Origin: Bacteroidales bacterium
GTDB lineage: Bacteria; Bacteroidota; Bacteroidia; Bacteroidales; P3
Direction of reading: 5' to 3'
Assembly: GCA_024400505.1 (NCBI GenBank)
Contig: JAKSMP010000019.1
Span: 1-39,247 of the forward strand
DNA length: 39,247 bases
Numbering within the stretch: position 1 is the first letter of the stretch; each line of letters opens with the position of its first letter. The position numbers and the translations under genes are program-made. Shown piece after piece: positions 8,295-17,590 of this stretch. The notes beneath the pieces were generated by a model that was not told the DNA's origin, searched no databases, and saw only the letters and a program-made list of their open reading frames with translations.

Positions 8295-9406
8295 CAATCA
8301 ATCCCTATCCAATAGCGCTGAAACTCATCCCTGGACTGGGTGACAAAAGCATCCGCCAGTTGATGACTATTTGCAAAGATCCAGAAACCCTCTTTGACAT
8401 GTCGCACGCACAACTGAAGGAGCTATTTCCTCGCCACACTTCCGTTGTAAGTGCGATTGAAAGCAGAACCACCCTGGCACAAGTTGAAAAAGAAATACCT
8501 CGATTGGAGAAACACGCAATACAACCCATCTTTTTCACCGACGAAGACTACCCACAGAGGCTCAACCGTGAAGAATGTGGAGACTGCCCTACCCTACTTT
8601 ACAAAATGGGATCGTGTACACTGAACGCTGACAGAGCGGTGGCTATGGTGGGGTCGAGAAAATGCACAGACTATGGCCGACAAAACACCTACCGATTGGT
8701 AGAGGAAATGGCAAGCGACAAACCGATTATTGTAAGCGGGTTGGCTTACGGAATTGACACAGCAGCCCACACTGCCGCAGTAGAGAATGATGTGCCCACA
8801 GTGGCAGTTTTAGGCCACGGATTTGACACCATCTATCCCAGTCAGAATCGCCCTTTGGCAAAAAAAATCTTGGATCAAGGGGGAGCCTTGCTGACCGAAT
8901 ATCCTTTGGACACTCCCATCAATCCGGCCTACTTCCCTGCTCGAAATCGAATAGTGGCAGCTTTGGCTGATGCCACGGTGGTGGCAGAATCTGCAGAGCG
9001 AGGCGGAGCACTCATCACAGCTAATATTGCCTCCAGCTACAACCGCGAGGTTTTTGCCATCCCGGGGCGCATTGGCGATGCTTTTTCGGAAGGATGCAAC
9101 AATCTCATCGTTAACAATAGGGCCATCATGATTCGAAATGCAGGCGATATTTATTTCCAAATGGGATGGAAGGGTGTAATCACCAACCGCCGACAACGGG
9201 CAACACAAAAAAGCCTCTTTGCCGAACTCACGCCAAACGAACAAACTGTGCTAGAGGTGTTGCGCACCCACAAAGAGATGGAGATGCTAGAAATAGAGGC
9301 CAACTGCAACCTATCCCTGCCTCAAATAGCAGCAATATTGTCAGATTTGGAGCTCAAAAAGGTTGTGTATTGCCTCCCCGGCAGACTCTATAAACCAACA
9401 GAATAG
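8291..9406 (+). CDS. dprA: DNA-processing protein DprA/Smf
   Basis: The 371-residue product has the DprA layout: an N-terminal helix-hairpin-helix-like part (LIPGLGDKSIRQLM, 12-25), a Rossmann-like DNA-processing domain with VGSRKCTDYG (120-129), SGLAYGIDTAAH (149-160) and FPARNRIVAALAD (215-227), and a C-terminal winged-helix-like part (about 305-365). DprA binds incoming single-stranded DNA and loads RecA during natural transformation; many non-competent bacteria also keep it. The start overlaps the Nudix stop by 4 bp. No other competence gene is in the window. Confidence 0.95.
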   Translation: MTINPYPIALKLIPGLGDKSIRQLMTICKDPETLFDMSHAQLKELFPRHTSVVSAIESRTTLAQVEKEIPRLEKHAIQPIFFTDEDYPQRLNREECGDCPTLLYKMGSCTLNADRAVAMVGSRKCTDYGRQNTYRLVEEMASDKPIIVSGLAYGIDTAAHTAAVENDVPTVAVLGHGFDTIYPSQNRPLAKKILDQGGALLTEYPLDTPINPAYFPARNRIVAALADATVVAESAERGGALITANIASSYNREVFAIPGRIGDAFSEGCNNLIVNNRAIMIRNAGDIYFQMGWKGVITNRRQRATQKSLFAELTPNEQTVLEVLRTHKEMEMLEIEANCNLSLPQIAAILSDLELKKVVYCLPGRLYKPTE

Positions 9407-9461
9407 ATCACTTTCTCTAATTTTTTTTATAATAAAACATATTTATTTGCGATTTTTCTCG

Positions 9462-9469
9462 TATCTTCG
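9462..9469 (+). promoter_or_regulatory. Probable atpD -7 box
   Basis: TATCTTCG, one mismatch from TAnnTTTG, lies 52 bp before the atpD ATG in the AT-rich gap 9407-9521. A TTTG at 9446-9449 is too close to be the usual -33 element. It is the best promoter candidate for the atpDC cluster. Confidence 0.45.
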
Positions 9470-9494
9470 CAAAATAAAATAATACAATAATTGA

Positions 9495-11030
<1,536 letters not shown>

Positions 11031-11039
11031 CCGATCTCT

Positions 11040-11276
11040 ATGAAAGTGACAATCACAAAACCTGATGCCACCCTTTTCGAAGGCGAAGCCACCCAAATAC
11101 ACCTTCCCGGCATCGATGGCAAATTCGAAATGCTGCAGAACCATGCCCCAATCATATCCGCCTTGGGTCAAGGGCAAATAAAACTCATCCAACCCGATGG
11201 CAATGAAGTGATATATGACATTAGAGGTGGCGTTTTGCGTGGTCAAAATAACGAAATACAAATTCTGGTTCAATAA
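11040..11276 (+). CDS. atpC: F1Fo ATP synthase epsilon subunit (short form)
   Basis: The 78-residue product contains only the N-terminal beta-sandwich of epsilon, with the conserved PGIDGKFEMLQNHAPIISAL (about residues 22-41) and IRGGVLRGQNNEIQILVQ at the end. E. coli epsilon has about 139 residues and includes a C-terminal helical hairpin that inhibits ATP hydrolysis; this is absent here, as is usual in Bacteroidota. It belongs to the central stalk of F1. It lies 9 bp after atpD and 5 bp before the amidohydrolase gene, so the genes are probably co-transcribed. Confidence 0.95.
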   Translation: MKVTITKPDATLFEGEATQIHLPGIDGKFEMLQNHAPIISALGQGQIKLIQPDGNEVIYDIRGGVLRGQNNEIQILVQ

Positions 11277-11281
11277 AAGAC

Positions 11282-12538
11282 ATGGCATATTATATTCAGA
11301 ATATCTTGCTCAATCAAGAGCGTACAAATATTCTCATTGAAGGAAACACCATTGCGGCCATTGGCAAACAGACTCCCTCGGTTCCCGATGCGACCATCAT
11401 TGATGGGTCACACTTGGCTGCATTCCCATCCTTTGCCAACATGCATACCCATGCAGCTATGAACCTCTTCCGTGGATTTGCCAACGATTTGCCCCTCATG
11501 ACTTGGCTCAACGACTGGATTTGGCCCAAAGAGAAACACCTTGACTACGACATCGTCTATAGTGGTACAAAACTGGCTTGTCTTGAGATGATTAAAAGCG
11601 GAACTACCCTTTTCTCCGATATGTATTTTCATATCCCGGCCGCAGCTAAAGCAGCTGCTGAAATGGGAATTCGATGCACGCTTGGCATTACCGCTTTTGG
11701 CGATGGCCTTTCTGTAAATGAGCAAGTAGTTGAAGAAACGTTATGCGAATTGGAGCCATACAAACACCTTGTAAACTTGGCCATTGCCCCCCATGCTATC
11801 TATACTGTCTCCGACGAAGGTTTGGTTCACCTGGCTCGTTTGGCACAGAAATACGGCCTATTATACCATATTCACATGTCGGAAACACAAAGTGAAGTTG
11901 ATGACTGTATGAGCCAACGCAATTGCCGCCCCTACGAATTGCTCCAGCGTTTGGGTGTGTTGGATTTCACTCAAGGTCGATTCACAGGAGCGCACAGCCT
12001 CCATCTCTCCGATAACGAGATTTCCATCTTGGGGAGCCACCACGCCACTGTTGTACACAACCCTTGTTCCAACCTCAAACTTGGTTCGGGTCACAGTTTC
12101 AAATATTGCGAGTTGCGCGATGCTGGGGTAAACGTCACCCTCGGCACCGATGGTTGCTCTTCCAGCAACAACCTCGACATGATCGATGCAGCAAAATTCA
12201 TGTCGTATCTGCAAAAAGGCATCCGACAAGACCCCACAATCCTTCCAGCCGAAGAGATGCTGCAGGTGGCCACATCCAATGGATTCCATGCATTGGGCAT
12301 TAATGCCGGTTCAATTTCTGTAGGAGCAGAAGCCGACCTTATGCTGGTTAGCACCGATAATATAGCCTTTATCCCTAATAACAACACACTTGCCAACCTG
12401 CTCTATGCCGCTCATGGCGACTGCGTAGATACTGTATTCTGCCACGGAAAAATGGTAATGCATCATCGAAAAATCGACAACGAAGCAGACATCATTAGCC
12501 AGGCCAAGTGTGCTGCGCAAAAACTCCTCCGCGACTGA
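11282..12538 (+). CDS. MTA/SAH-deaminase-type amidohydrolase
   Basis: The 418-residue product is a metal-dependent amidohydrolase. The HxH motif is at residues 55-57 (NMHTHAAM), a metal-binding histidine lies in LLYHIHMSETQSEV, and the active-site aspartate is in LGTDGCSSSNNLDM, a signature of the 5-methylthioadenosine/S-adenosylhomocysteine deaminase and TrzN/AtzB group. It would deaminate adenosine-type by-products of SAM use, giving inosine derivatives; other aminated rings are possible. It begins 5 bp after atpC and its stop overlaps the next start (TGATG). Its place behind atpDC is unexpected for this family. Confidence 0.85.
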   Translation: MAYYIQNILLNQERTNILIEGNTIAAIGKQTPSVPDATIIDGSHLAAFPSFANMHTHAAMNLFRGFANDLPLMTWLNDWIWPKEKHLDYDIVYSGTKLACLEMIKSGTTLFSDMYFHIPAAAKAAAEMGIRCTLGITAFGDGLSVNEQVVEETLCELEPYKHLVNLAIAPHAIYTVSDEGLVHLARLAQKYGLLYHIHMSETQSEVDDCMSQRNCRPYELLQRLGVLDFTQGRFTGAHSLHLSDNEISILGSHHATVVHNPCSNLKLGSGHSFKYCELRDAGVNVTLGTDGCSSSNNLDMIDAAKFMSYLQKGIRQDPTILPAEEMLQVATSNGFHALGINAGSISVGAEADLMLVSTDNIAFIPNNNTLANLLYAAHGDCVDTVFCHGKMVMHHRKIDNEADIISQAKCAAQKLLRD

Positions 12539-14142
12539 TGCTCAATCGATTCTGCTATTTATTCCTCTTATTAATCCTTCTTGGCAGTTGCTCAATTCCC
12601 GACAACAGTCACTTGCAGATTTTCCGTTACAACGAATCGGCTGGCATCGCTACCCTTGACCCCGCTTTTGCAAAAGACCAAGCACTCATTTGGGGGTGCA
12701 CTCAACTCTACAACGGACTGGTTCGACTCGATGAGCACCTTCAACCACAACCAGCCATAGCCCAATCATGGACCATCAGCCCCGATGGACGCACCTACAC
12801 TTTCACGCTGCGCAATGATGTTTACTTTCATCAATCGGAATTGTTCGGCACGCCCGATTCAACCCGTCAAGTGATTGCTAATGACTTTCTTTATAGCTTC
12901 AACCGCATTCTTGACCCTGATGTGGCCTCTCCTGGACGATGGGTGTTTAGCGAGGTGGACGAATTCCTTGCTTCTAATGATAGCACTTTTGTTATCAAGC
13001 TTAAGCAACCCTTCTCCCCTTTCCTGGGTCTTTTAGGCATGGCCTATTGCTCAGTTGTACCCCACGAGGTAGTAGAGCATTATGGAGCCGATTTCCGCCA
13101 ACATCCTTGCGGTACAGGCCCTTTTCAGCTCCAGTTGTGGAAAGAAAATGTCAAACTTGTTCTCCGTCGCAACCCACACTATTTCGAATCTGATAGCCTA
13201 GGCCAGCCCCTACCCTATCTCGACGCCGTGGCCGTGACTTTTATAGTTGACAAACAGACCTCATTCTTAGAATTTGTAAAAGGAAATCTCGACTTTCTGA
13301 ATTCCATCGATGCATCATACAAGGACGAACTCCTCACTCGTACAGGACAGCTGCGCAAAAAATATGCTGGCCGCATCCACATGGAGTCCACACCATTCCT
13401 CAACACCGAGTACCTCGGTTTTCGTATGGAATCAACACCTTCGCCTCTTGACGATCGTCGCATACGACAAGCCATCAATATGGGGTTCGATCGCCAAAAG
13501 ATGATGAAATATCTGCGCAATGGTATTGGCACCCCAGGCACAGGTGGCATGGTTCCCTGTGGACTGCCAGGATTCGACACCGTGGGTACTTACGGCTATG
13601 AATATAATCCTCAGCGGGCAGCTCAACTATTGGCTGAGGCTGGTTACCCCCAAGGCCAAGGTCTTCCCACCATCACACTTGCTACAACCAGTAGTTATCT
13701 GGATCTTTGCAAATACATACAACAACAACTTGGACTCCTAGGCATCAATATCAAGGTGGATGTCAATCCTCCAGCCACCTTGCGCGAGCAAATCGCACAA
13801 GGAAAGAGCAGCTGGTTTCGTGGTAGTTGGATAGCTGATTATCCTGATGCCGAAAACTATTTATCATTATTCTACAGTCATAACCGCTGTCCTGCTGGTG
13901 CCAACTACACTCGATATTCCTCTCCAGCCTACGACAAACTCTATCAGAAAGCTAAAGCCATTACCGACGAATCCACCCGCGCCAAAATCTACCGACAGAT
14001 GGACAGCCTCATCATGCAAGATGCACCAGTGGTGGTTCTATATTACGATCAAGTAATACACTTCACTCACAACAACGTTCATGGGCTCCGCACAAACGCA
14101 CTCAACGCCCTCGACCTTAGGTGGGTGAAGAAAGAGTTATAG
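12538..14142 (+). CDS. Family 5 extracellular solute-binding lipoprotein (oligopeptide/dipeptide type)
   Basis: From ATG 12538 the product has 534 residues and a lipoprotein signal with lipobox LGSC (residues 15-18). Family 5 (OppA/DppA/NikA-like) features include IATLDPAFAKDQALIWGCTQLYNGLVRLD near the N-terminus (ending around residue 65), NDFLYSFNRILDP and PCGTGPFQLQLWKENVKLVL. The frame is open from 12508, but that start lacks a signal peptide at the N-terminus; ATG 12538 overlaps the upstream stop and fits lipoprotein structure. It would capture peptides or similar ligands at the membrane. No permease or ATPase genes are near, so the partner transporter is unknown. The gene converges with the phosphatase gene, 7 bp away. 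Confidence 0.88.
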   Translation: MLNRFCYLFLLLILLGSCSIPDNSHLQIFRYNESAGIATLDPAFAKDQALIWGCTQLYNGLVRLDEHLQPQPAIAQSWTISPDGRTYTFTLRNDVYFHQSELFGTPDSTRQVIANDFLYSFNRILDPDVASPGRWVFSEVDEFLASNDSTFVIKLKQPFSPFLGLLGMAYCSVVPHEVVEHYGADFRQHPCGTGPFQLQLWKENVKLVLRRNPHYFESDSLGQPLPYLDAVAVTFIVDKQTSFLEFVKGNLDFLNSIDASYKDELLTRTGQLRKKYAGRIHMESTPFLNTEYLGFRMESTPSPLDDRRIRQAINMGFDRQKMMKYLRNGIGTPGTGGMVPCGLPGFDTVGTYGYEYNPQRAAQLLAEAGYPQGQGLPTITLATTSSYLDLCKYIQQQLGLLGINIKVDVNPPATLREQIAQGKSSWFRGSWIADYPDAENYLSLFYSHNRCPAGANYTRYSSPAYDKLYQKAKAITDESTRAKIYRQMDSLIMQDAPVVVLYYDQVIHFTHNNVHGLRTNALNALDLRWVKKEL

Positions 14143-14149
14143 CAGCACA

Positions 14150-14881
14150 CTACAACGATGTAGAGGCTGACACTTGATAGCTATCTATAGCTATTTCTAT
14201 TAACTCTCGTTTTACCATATAGGGTTTCCACACCGCTCTTGCCAATCGACAACTTCGGGTGAGCAGAAATATGCCTATACATTTGCGGATGGTGGAAAAG
14301 AATGCATTACGATTGGTTAGCAGATAATCTTTCACTATCGATTCTTTGCTTGCGCCGAGCCCTAGTAGCAAGGCCATGGACACCACTCCAGTACGGTCTT
14401 TGCCTGCTGTGCAATGGAAGAGGGTGCAAATACCCTGTGAGGCATTCTGGCGAAGTAGCGCTACTACTTGATCCAACTGACGACGGCTTTCTGGAGAAGT
14501 TACCATAGTACGGTAAAGTTGTTGGAAATCGGGGATTTGAGATAACAGCATCTCGGGATGCTGTTTAAACCGCTGTATCATCTTCATCGGGTCGGACCCT
14601 TTCTCTCGAGTGATACCTATAGTGGCATCGGAGAAAATGGGCATTTGTACATATCGAACCCCTTCGGGCAGCGGGTCTGGATACTCTTCTATTTCCAACG
14701 GAGTGCGCAAATCAATGACACATCCAATGCCATATTTGAGACACAACTGTTGACACAATCGAGGTGATAAGACTGATAGTTTTCCGCTTCGCAAATAGCG
14801 TCCGTATGGTACCGTTCCGTCTGCTAGCTGGATACCGCCAAGGTCACGCAAGTTAAGTTCATGTTTTTGCTTCAGGTTCAT
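14150..14881 (-). CDS. Tyrosine-protein phosphatase (Y_phosphatase3 type)
   Basis: The 243-residue cytoplasmic product has the Cys-X5-Arg phosphatase loop HCTAGKDRTG (156-165; Cys157, Arg163) and the N-terminal NLRDLGGIQLADG (10-23), both typical of the bacterial tyrosine/lipid phosphatase family related to MptpB. VIDLRTPLEIEEYPDP (55-70) is also conserved in this family. Targets may be phosphotyrosine proteins or phosphoinositide-like lipids; the sequence does not say. The gene is convergent with the solute-binding lipoprotein gene, with only 7 bp between the stops. Confidence 0.88.
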   Translation of the reverse strand: MNLKQKHELNLRDLGGIQLADGTVPYGRYLRSGKLSVLSPRLCQQLCLKYGIGCVIDLRTPLEIEEYPDPLPEGVRYVQMPIFSDATIGITREKGSDPMKMIQRFKQHPEMLLSQIPDFQQLYRTMVTSPESRRQLDQVVALLRQNASQGICTLFHCTAGKDRTGVVSMALLLGLGASKESIVKDYLLTNRNAFFSTIRKCIGIFLLTRSCRLARAVWKPYMVKRELIEIAIDSYQVSASTSL

Positions 14882-14929
14882 ATTTGTATTAACGAATCAA
14901 CCTCACTGATTATTGCCCCTATGCATATT

Positions 14930-14958
14930 AAAAAAGCCCCGAACGATGGTTCGGGGCT
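14930..14958 (-). terminator. Rho-independent terminator of the trigger factor gene
   Basis: A perfect 9-bp GC-rich stem (GCCCCGAAC at 14936-14944 and its complement at 14949-14957) with a GATG loop. On the minus strand it is followed by six T residues (14935-14930). It lies 35 bp past the tig stop. Confidence 0.92.
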
Positions 14959-14992
14959 TCTGGATGTATAATGAAATATACTAGGTGACTAT

Positions 14993-16348
14993 TTATTTGC
15001 AACGCTCGGAGAATTCCTTAGCAGATACTTTCTCTACTTCGGGCTTGAGCTGTGCACTAAAGAGTGCGAAGGTCTTCTCAACATAGAGTTTATCGGCCAA
15101 CTGCTGAACGTTCTGACGATCGCGAGCGATGGTATTGGCAGCCTGGGTGAGACGCTCTTCATACTGTTTCTCGTCCTCTTCCTCTTTCTTGAGGTCGGTC
15201 TTGCGGAGGATGTCCATGATAGCGGCTACGATATCGGCATGGGTAGGCTCAATAGACTGAATCTTATTGAGTGCGCCATCGAGCAGTTCCCACTTGAGAG
15301 AAGGAACATACTTCTCTGCCCATTCAGCTTCAATGCTCTCTGCGGTGACATCATTCTCATTGCTGCGAGCCAGAATCCAACGTTTGAGGAAAGCCTCAGG
15401 CATGACTGCGTCGAAGTTTTCAAGGAGTTGTTTACGAACATTGTTTACATAGAGAATCTGGCACTGTTCATCGTTGGCTTTTTCAATCTGAGCGGAAACT
15501 GCATTTCTGAAATCATCAGCACTCTTGATACCTTCGCCGGGGAACACCTTCTCGAAGAGTTCTTCGTTGAGTTCGGCAGGAGTGATGTGGGAGCAACCGC
15601 TGAGGGTGAATTCGACATCAGCCTTGAATTTCTTAGCGGCAGCTGCATCCATACGGAAGTTCTTTTCGATATTGCTAGCGGTGAAAGCTTTGGCAGGGTT
15701 GAAAACAACCTTCTCTTCAGCCTTCTTACCTACAAAGAGAGAAGCCATCTCGGCATCCTTGAGGTCAGTAAGAGGGAAAGAGCAGAAGGTATTGAAACCT
15801 TCCTCCTTAACATTACCATCCTTATCAAGTTCTGCAACTTTACCATATACATAATCGCCTTCGCCAACAACCTCAGGAGTCTCAAATTTACCAAAACGCT
15901 GAGCGATATCGTTAATCTGAGTGTCAACATCCTTAGCGGTAAGCTTAATGGAGCAAAGAGTAGTATTCACTTTAGACCAATCAATCTTTACTTCAGGTGC
16001 GAGAGCGGCATCAAAGAAGAAGGTGAAATCCTTAGCATTAGCGAAATCGGGGGTACCAGTCTTCTCATCATTGGAGAGAGGAGAGCCGATAATCTCAAGT
16101 TTCTCATCTTCGATGTATTTGTAGAGAGACTCACTCAGGAGGTCCTGAACAGCATCGGACACAATAGCAGCCTTGTACATACGCTGAATCATACCCATAG
16201 GAGCTTTGCCCTTACGGAAACCAGGTACGGTGGCCTTCTGCTGATACTCCTTAAGTTGCTTTGCAACCTTGGAAGCATAGTCATCCTCTGCAATCTCAAT
16301 CTTTATGGAAAGGTCCAAATCTCCTAAATTTTCTCTTGAAATGTTCAT
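14993..16348 (-). CDS. tig: Trigger factor (ribosome-associated chaperone)
   Basis: The 451-residue product has the trigger factor layout. The N-terminal ribosome-binding domain ends with the signature VPGFRKGKAPMGMIQR (about 41-56), which contacts ribosomal protein L23. The middle FKBP-like domain (about 150-250) is divergent, and the C-terminal arms are helical. It shields nascent chains at the exit tunnel. Length is normal for Bacteroidota. It has its own -7 box and terminator, so it is probably transcribed alone. Confidence 0.95.
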   Translation of the reverse strand: MNISRENLGDLDLSIKIEIAEDDYASKVAKQLKEYQQKATVPGFRKGKAPMGMIQRMYKAAIVSDAVQDLLSESLYKYIEDEKLEIIGSPLSNDEKTGTPDFANAKDFTFFFDAALAPEVKIDWSKVNTTLCSIKLTAKDVDTQINDIAQRFGKFETPEVVGEGDYVYGKVAELDKDGNVKEEGFNTFCSFPLTDLKDAEMASLFVGKKAEEKVVFNPAKAFTASNIEKNFRMDAAAAKKFKADVEFTLSGCSHITPAELNEELFEKVFPGEGIKSADDFRNAVSAQIEKANDEQCQILYVNNVRKQLLENFDAVMPEAFLKRWILARSNENDVTAESIEAEWAEKYVPSLKWELLDGALNKIQSIEPTHADIVAAIMDILRKTDLKKEEEDEKQYEERLTQAANTIARDRQNVQQLADKLYVEKTFALFSAQLKPEVEKVSAKEFSERCK

Positions 16349-16403
16349 TTTCTTTAGTGTAATTAATTGATTTATTGTTTGTTTATTATTTCAAAATGAA
16401 TTG

Positions 16404-16411
16404 CAAAATTA
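16404..16411 (-). promoter_or_regulatory. tig promoter -7 box
   Basis: TAATTTTG on the minus strand matches TAnnTTTG exactly, 55 bp upstream of the tig ATG, in a very AT-rich gap (16349-16496). A -33 element at the normal distance is not clear. Confidence 0.55.
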
Positions 16412-16472
16412 CAACTTTTTTTTGATATATATAATAAATATAAGGAGTTTTTTTGCAACTAAATTATAAGCA

Positions 16473-16493
16473 GCTATAATACAACATTATAGC
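16473..16493 (-). terminator. Weak hairpin after the DUF4249 gene
   Basis: An 8-bp perfect inverted repeat, GCTATAAT at 16473-16480 and its complement at 16486-16493, begins 3 bp past the stop of the DUF4249 gene. The stem is AT-rich and no long T tract follows on the minus strand, so termination is only possible, not clear. Confidence 0.3.
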
Positions 16494-16496
16494 ATA

Positions 16497-17570
16497 CTAT
16501 TCAAAGTGACCATAAAATCCCACACCCAAATCTTTTAACTGAGCAGGCAGATAGTCCGGTTTTCCAGTCGAATCGCAAGGAACTTGCACGCGGATATGGC
16601 TTCTGCGAGAGCCAAAAACACCCACGCCTCCTTCGATATTGGAATATACCTGAAAGTCTTGACCCGCTGTGATTGTTACATCCTGTGAGGCCAAGTAGGC
16701 ATTCAAGTCTTCATTGCACACATAGATTATCACATCCACATGGTTGACATTCATTAATGTGTCCTTGTTTCCTGCCAATGCAGACTTCACAACAGAAAGG
16801 AATCGGCTTTGGGTAATTGACTTCGAGGACAAAATGGATGAGTTGTATTGATTATTAAGGTAATCGCCAGGGATATCGACGCTCAGCGTATCGCCTTTTT
16901 TACGATAATAGAACGTAATGTGTGGCTGATAACGACGGCCTCGGGGCAGTGTGTACCATTTTATCTCATTTTTTGTCTTTGGGATGAAAGCAAAATGACG
17001 TCCAGGCACATCATTAGGCAAATCAACCACATGTTCTGTTGTATCACGACCATTAATAGTAAATGGCACAAAGCCAACCAAGGTAGTGAATGCTGATGCT
17101 AGTGTATCACCTGTGGACGTGCGCGTAACAACCAATTGGAACACACAAGAGGTATCCGCCCGAAGGGTATAGTGGCCAGGAACGCAATAAAACATAGGTT
17201 GCGGACCAGAAGCAAAAGCACCTTCCGGTTTGACTCTGCGCAAAGTATATTCCATATCCCAACGATGAACCAACTGTTCGGTCCGCCTGATGCCGTTGTT
17301 GGATTCTTGCACACCTTTCCATGCCAAAAGTTGAACACTAATATCACCTTGAGCATAATTGATGGAATCGAACACCTGCGAGTATTGATACAAGTTATCC
17401 TCACTCAAATAACAGCGCTGAACACGAGCCCAAACAGTATCTTCTTCGGGATCAAGCACACAATAAACAGATGGAACATCTTTCCATTCAGCGTTGGGGG
17501 AAAACTCCACATTGCACGAACTGACAAGGGCAGCCAGCATTATGAGTATCAAAAAATGAGATTTGTTCAT
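16497..17570 (-). CDS. DUF4249 family lipoprotein
   Basis: The 357-residue product starts with a lipoprotein signal (lipobox VSSC, Cys19) and then has FSPNAEWKDVPSVYCVLDPE, the opening typical of DUF4249 proteins, which are widespread in Bacteroidota. These are often encoded next to surface or TonB-related genes, but their function is unknown. The gene lies 20 bp after the large GH2-fold gene and is probably co-transcribed with it. It ends in a predicted beta-rich segment (IRVQVPCDSTG and onward). DUF assignment is by recognition of the N-terminal pattern. Confidence 0.7.
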   Translation of the reverse strand: MNKSHFLILIMLAALVSSCNVEFSPNAEWKDVPSVYCVLDPEEDTVWARVQRCYLSEDNLYQYSQVFDSINYAQGDISVQLLAWKGVQESNNGIRRTEQLVHRWDMEYTLRRVKPEGAFASGPQPMFYCVPGHYTLRADTSCVFQLVVTRTSTGDTLASAFTTLVGFVPFTINGRDTTEHVVDLPNDVPGRHFAFIPKTKNEIKWYTLPRGRRYQPHITFYYRKKGDTLSVDIPGDYLNNQYNSSILSSKSITQSRFLSVVKSALAGNKDTLMNVNHVDVIIYVCNEDLNAYLASQDVTITAGQDFQVYSNIEGGVGVFGSRRSHIRVQVPCDSTGKPDYLPAQLKDLGVGFYGHFE

Positions 17571-17590
17571 TTATTTCGGGTAATATAAAT

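Noticed and set aside
11031-11039. Missing atpC C-terminal domain as a truncation
   Set aside because: Short epsilon subunits of about 80 residues are usual in Bacteroidota, and the next gene starts cleanly 5 bp later with no remnant.
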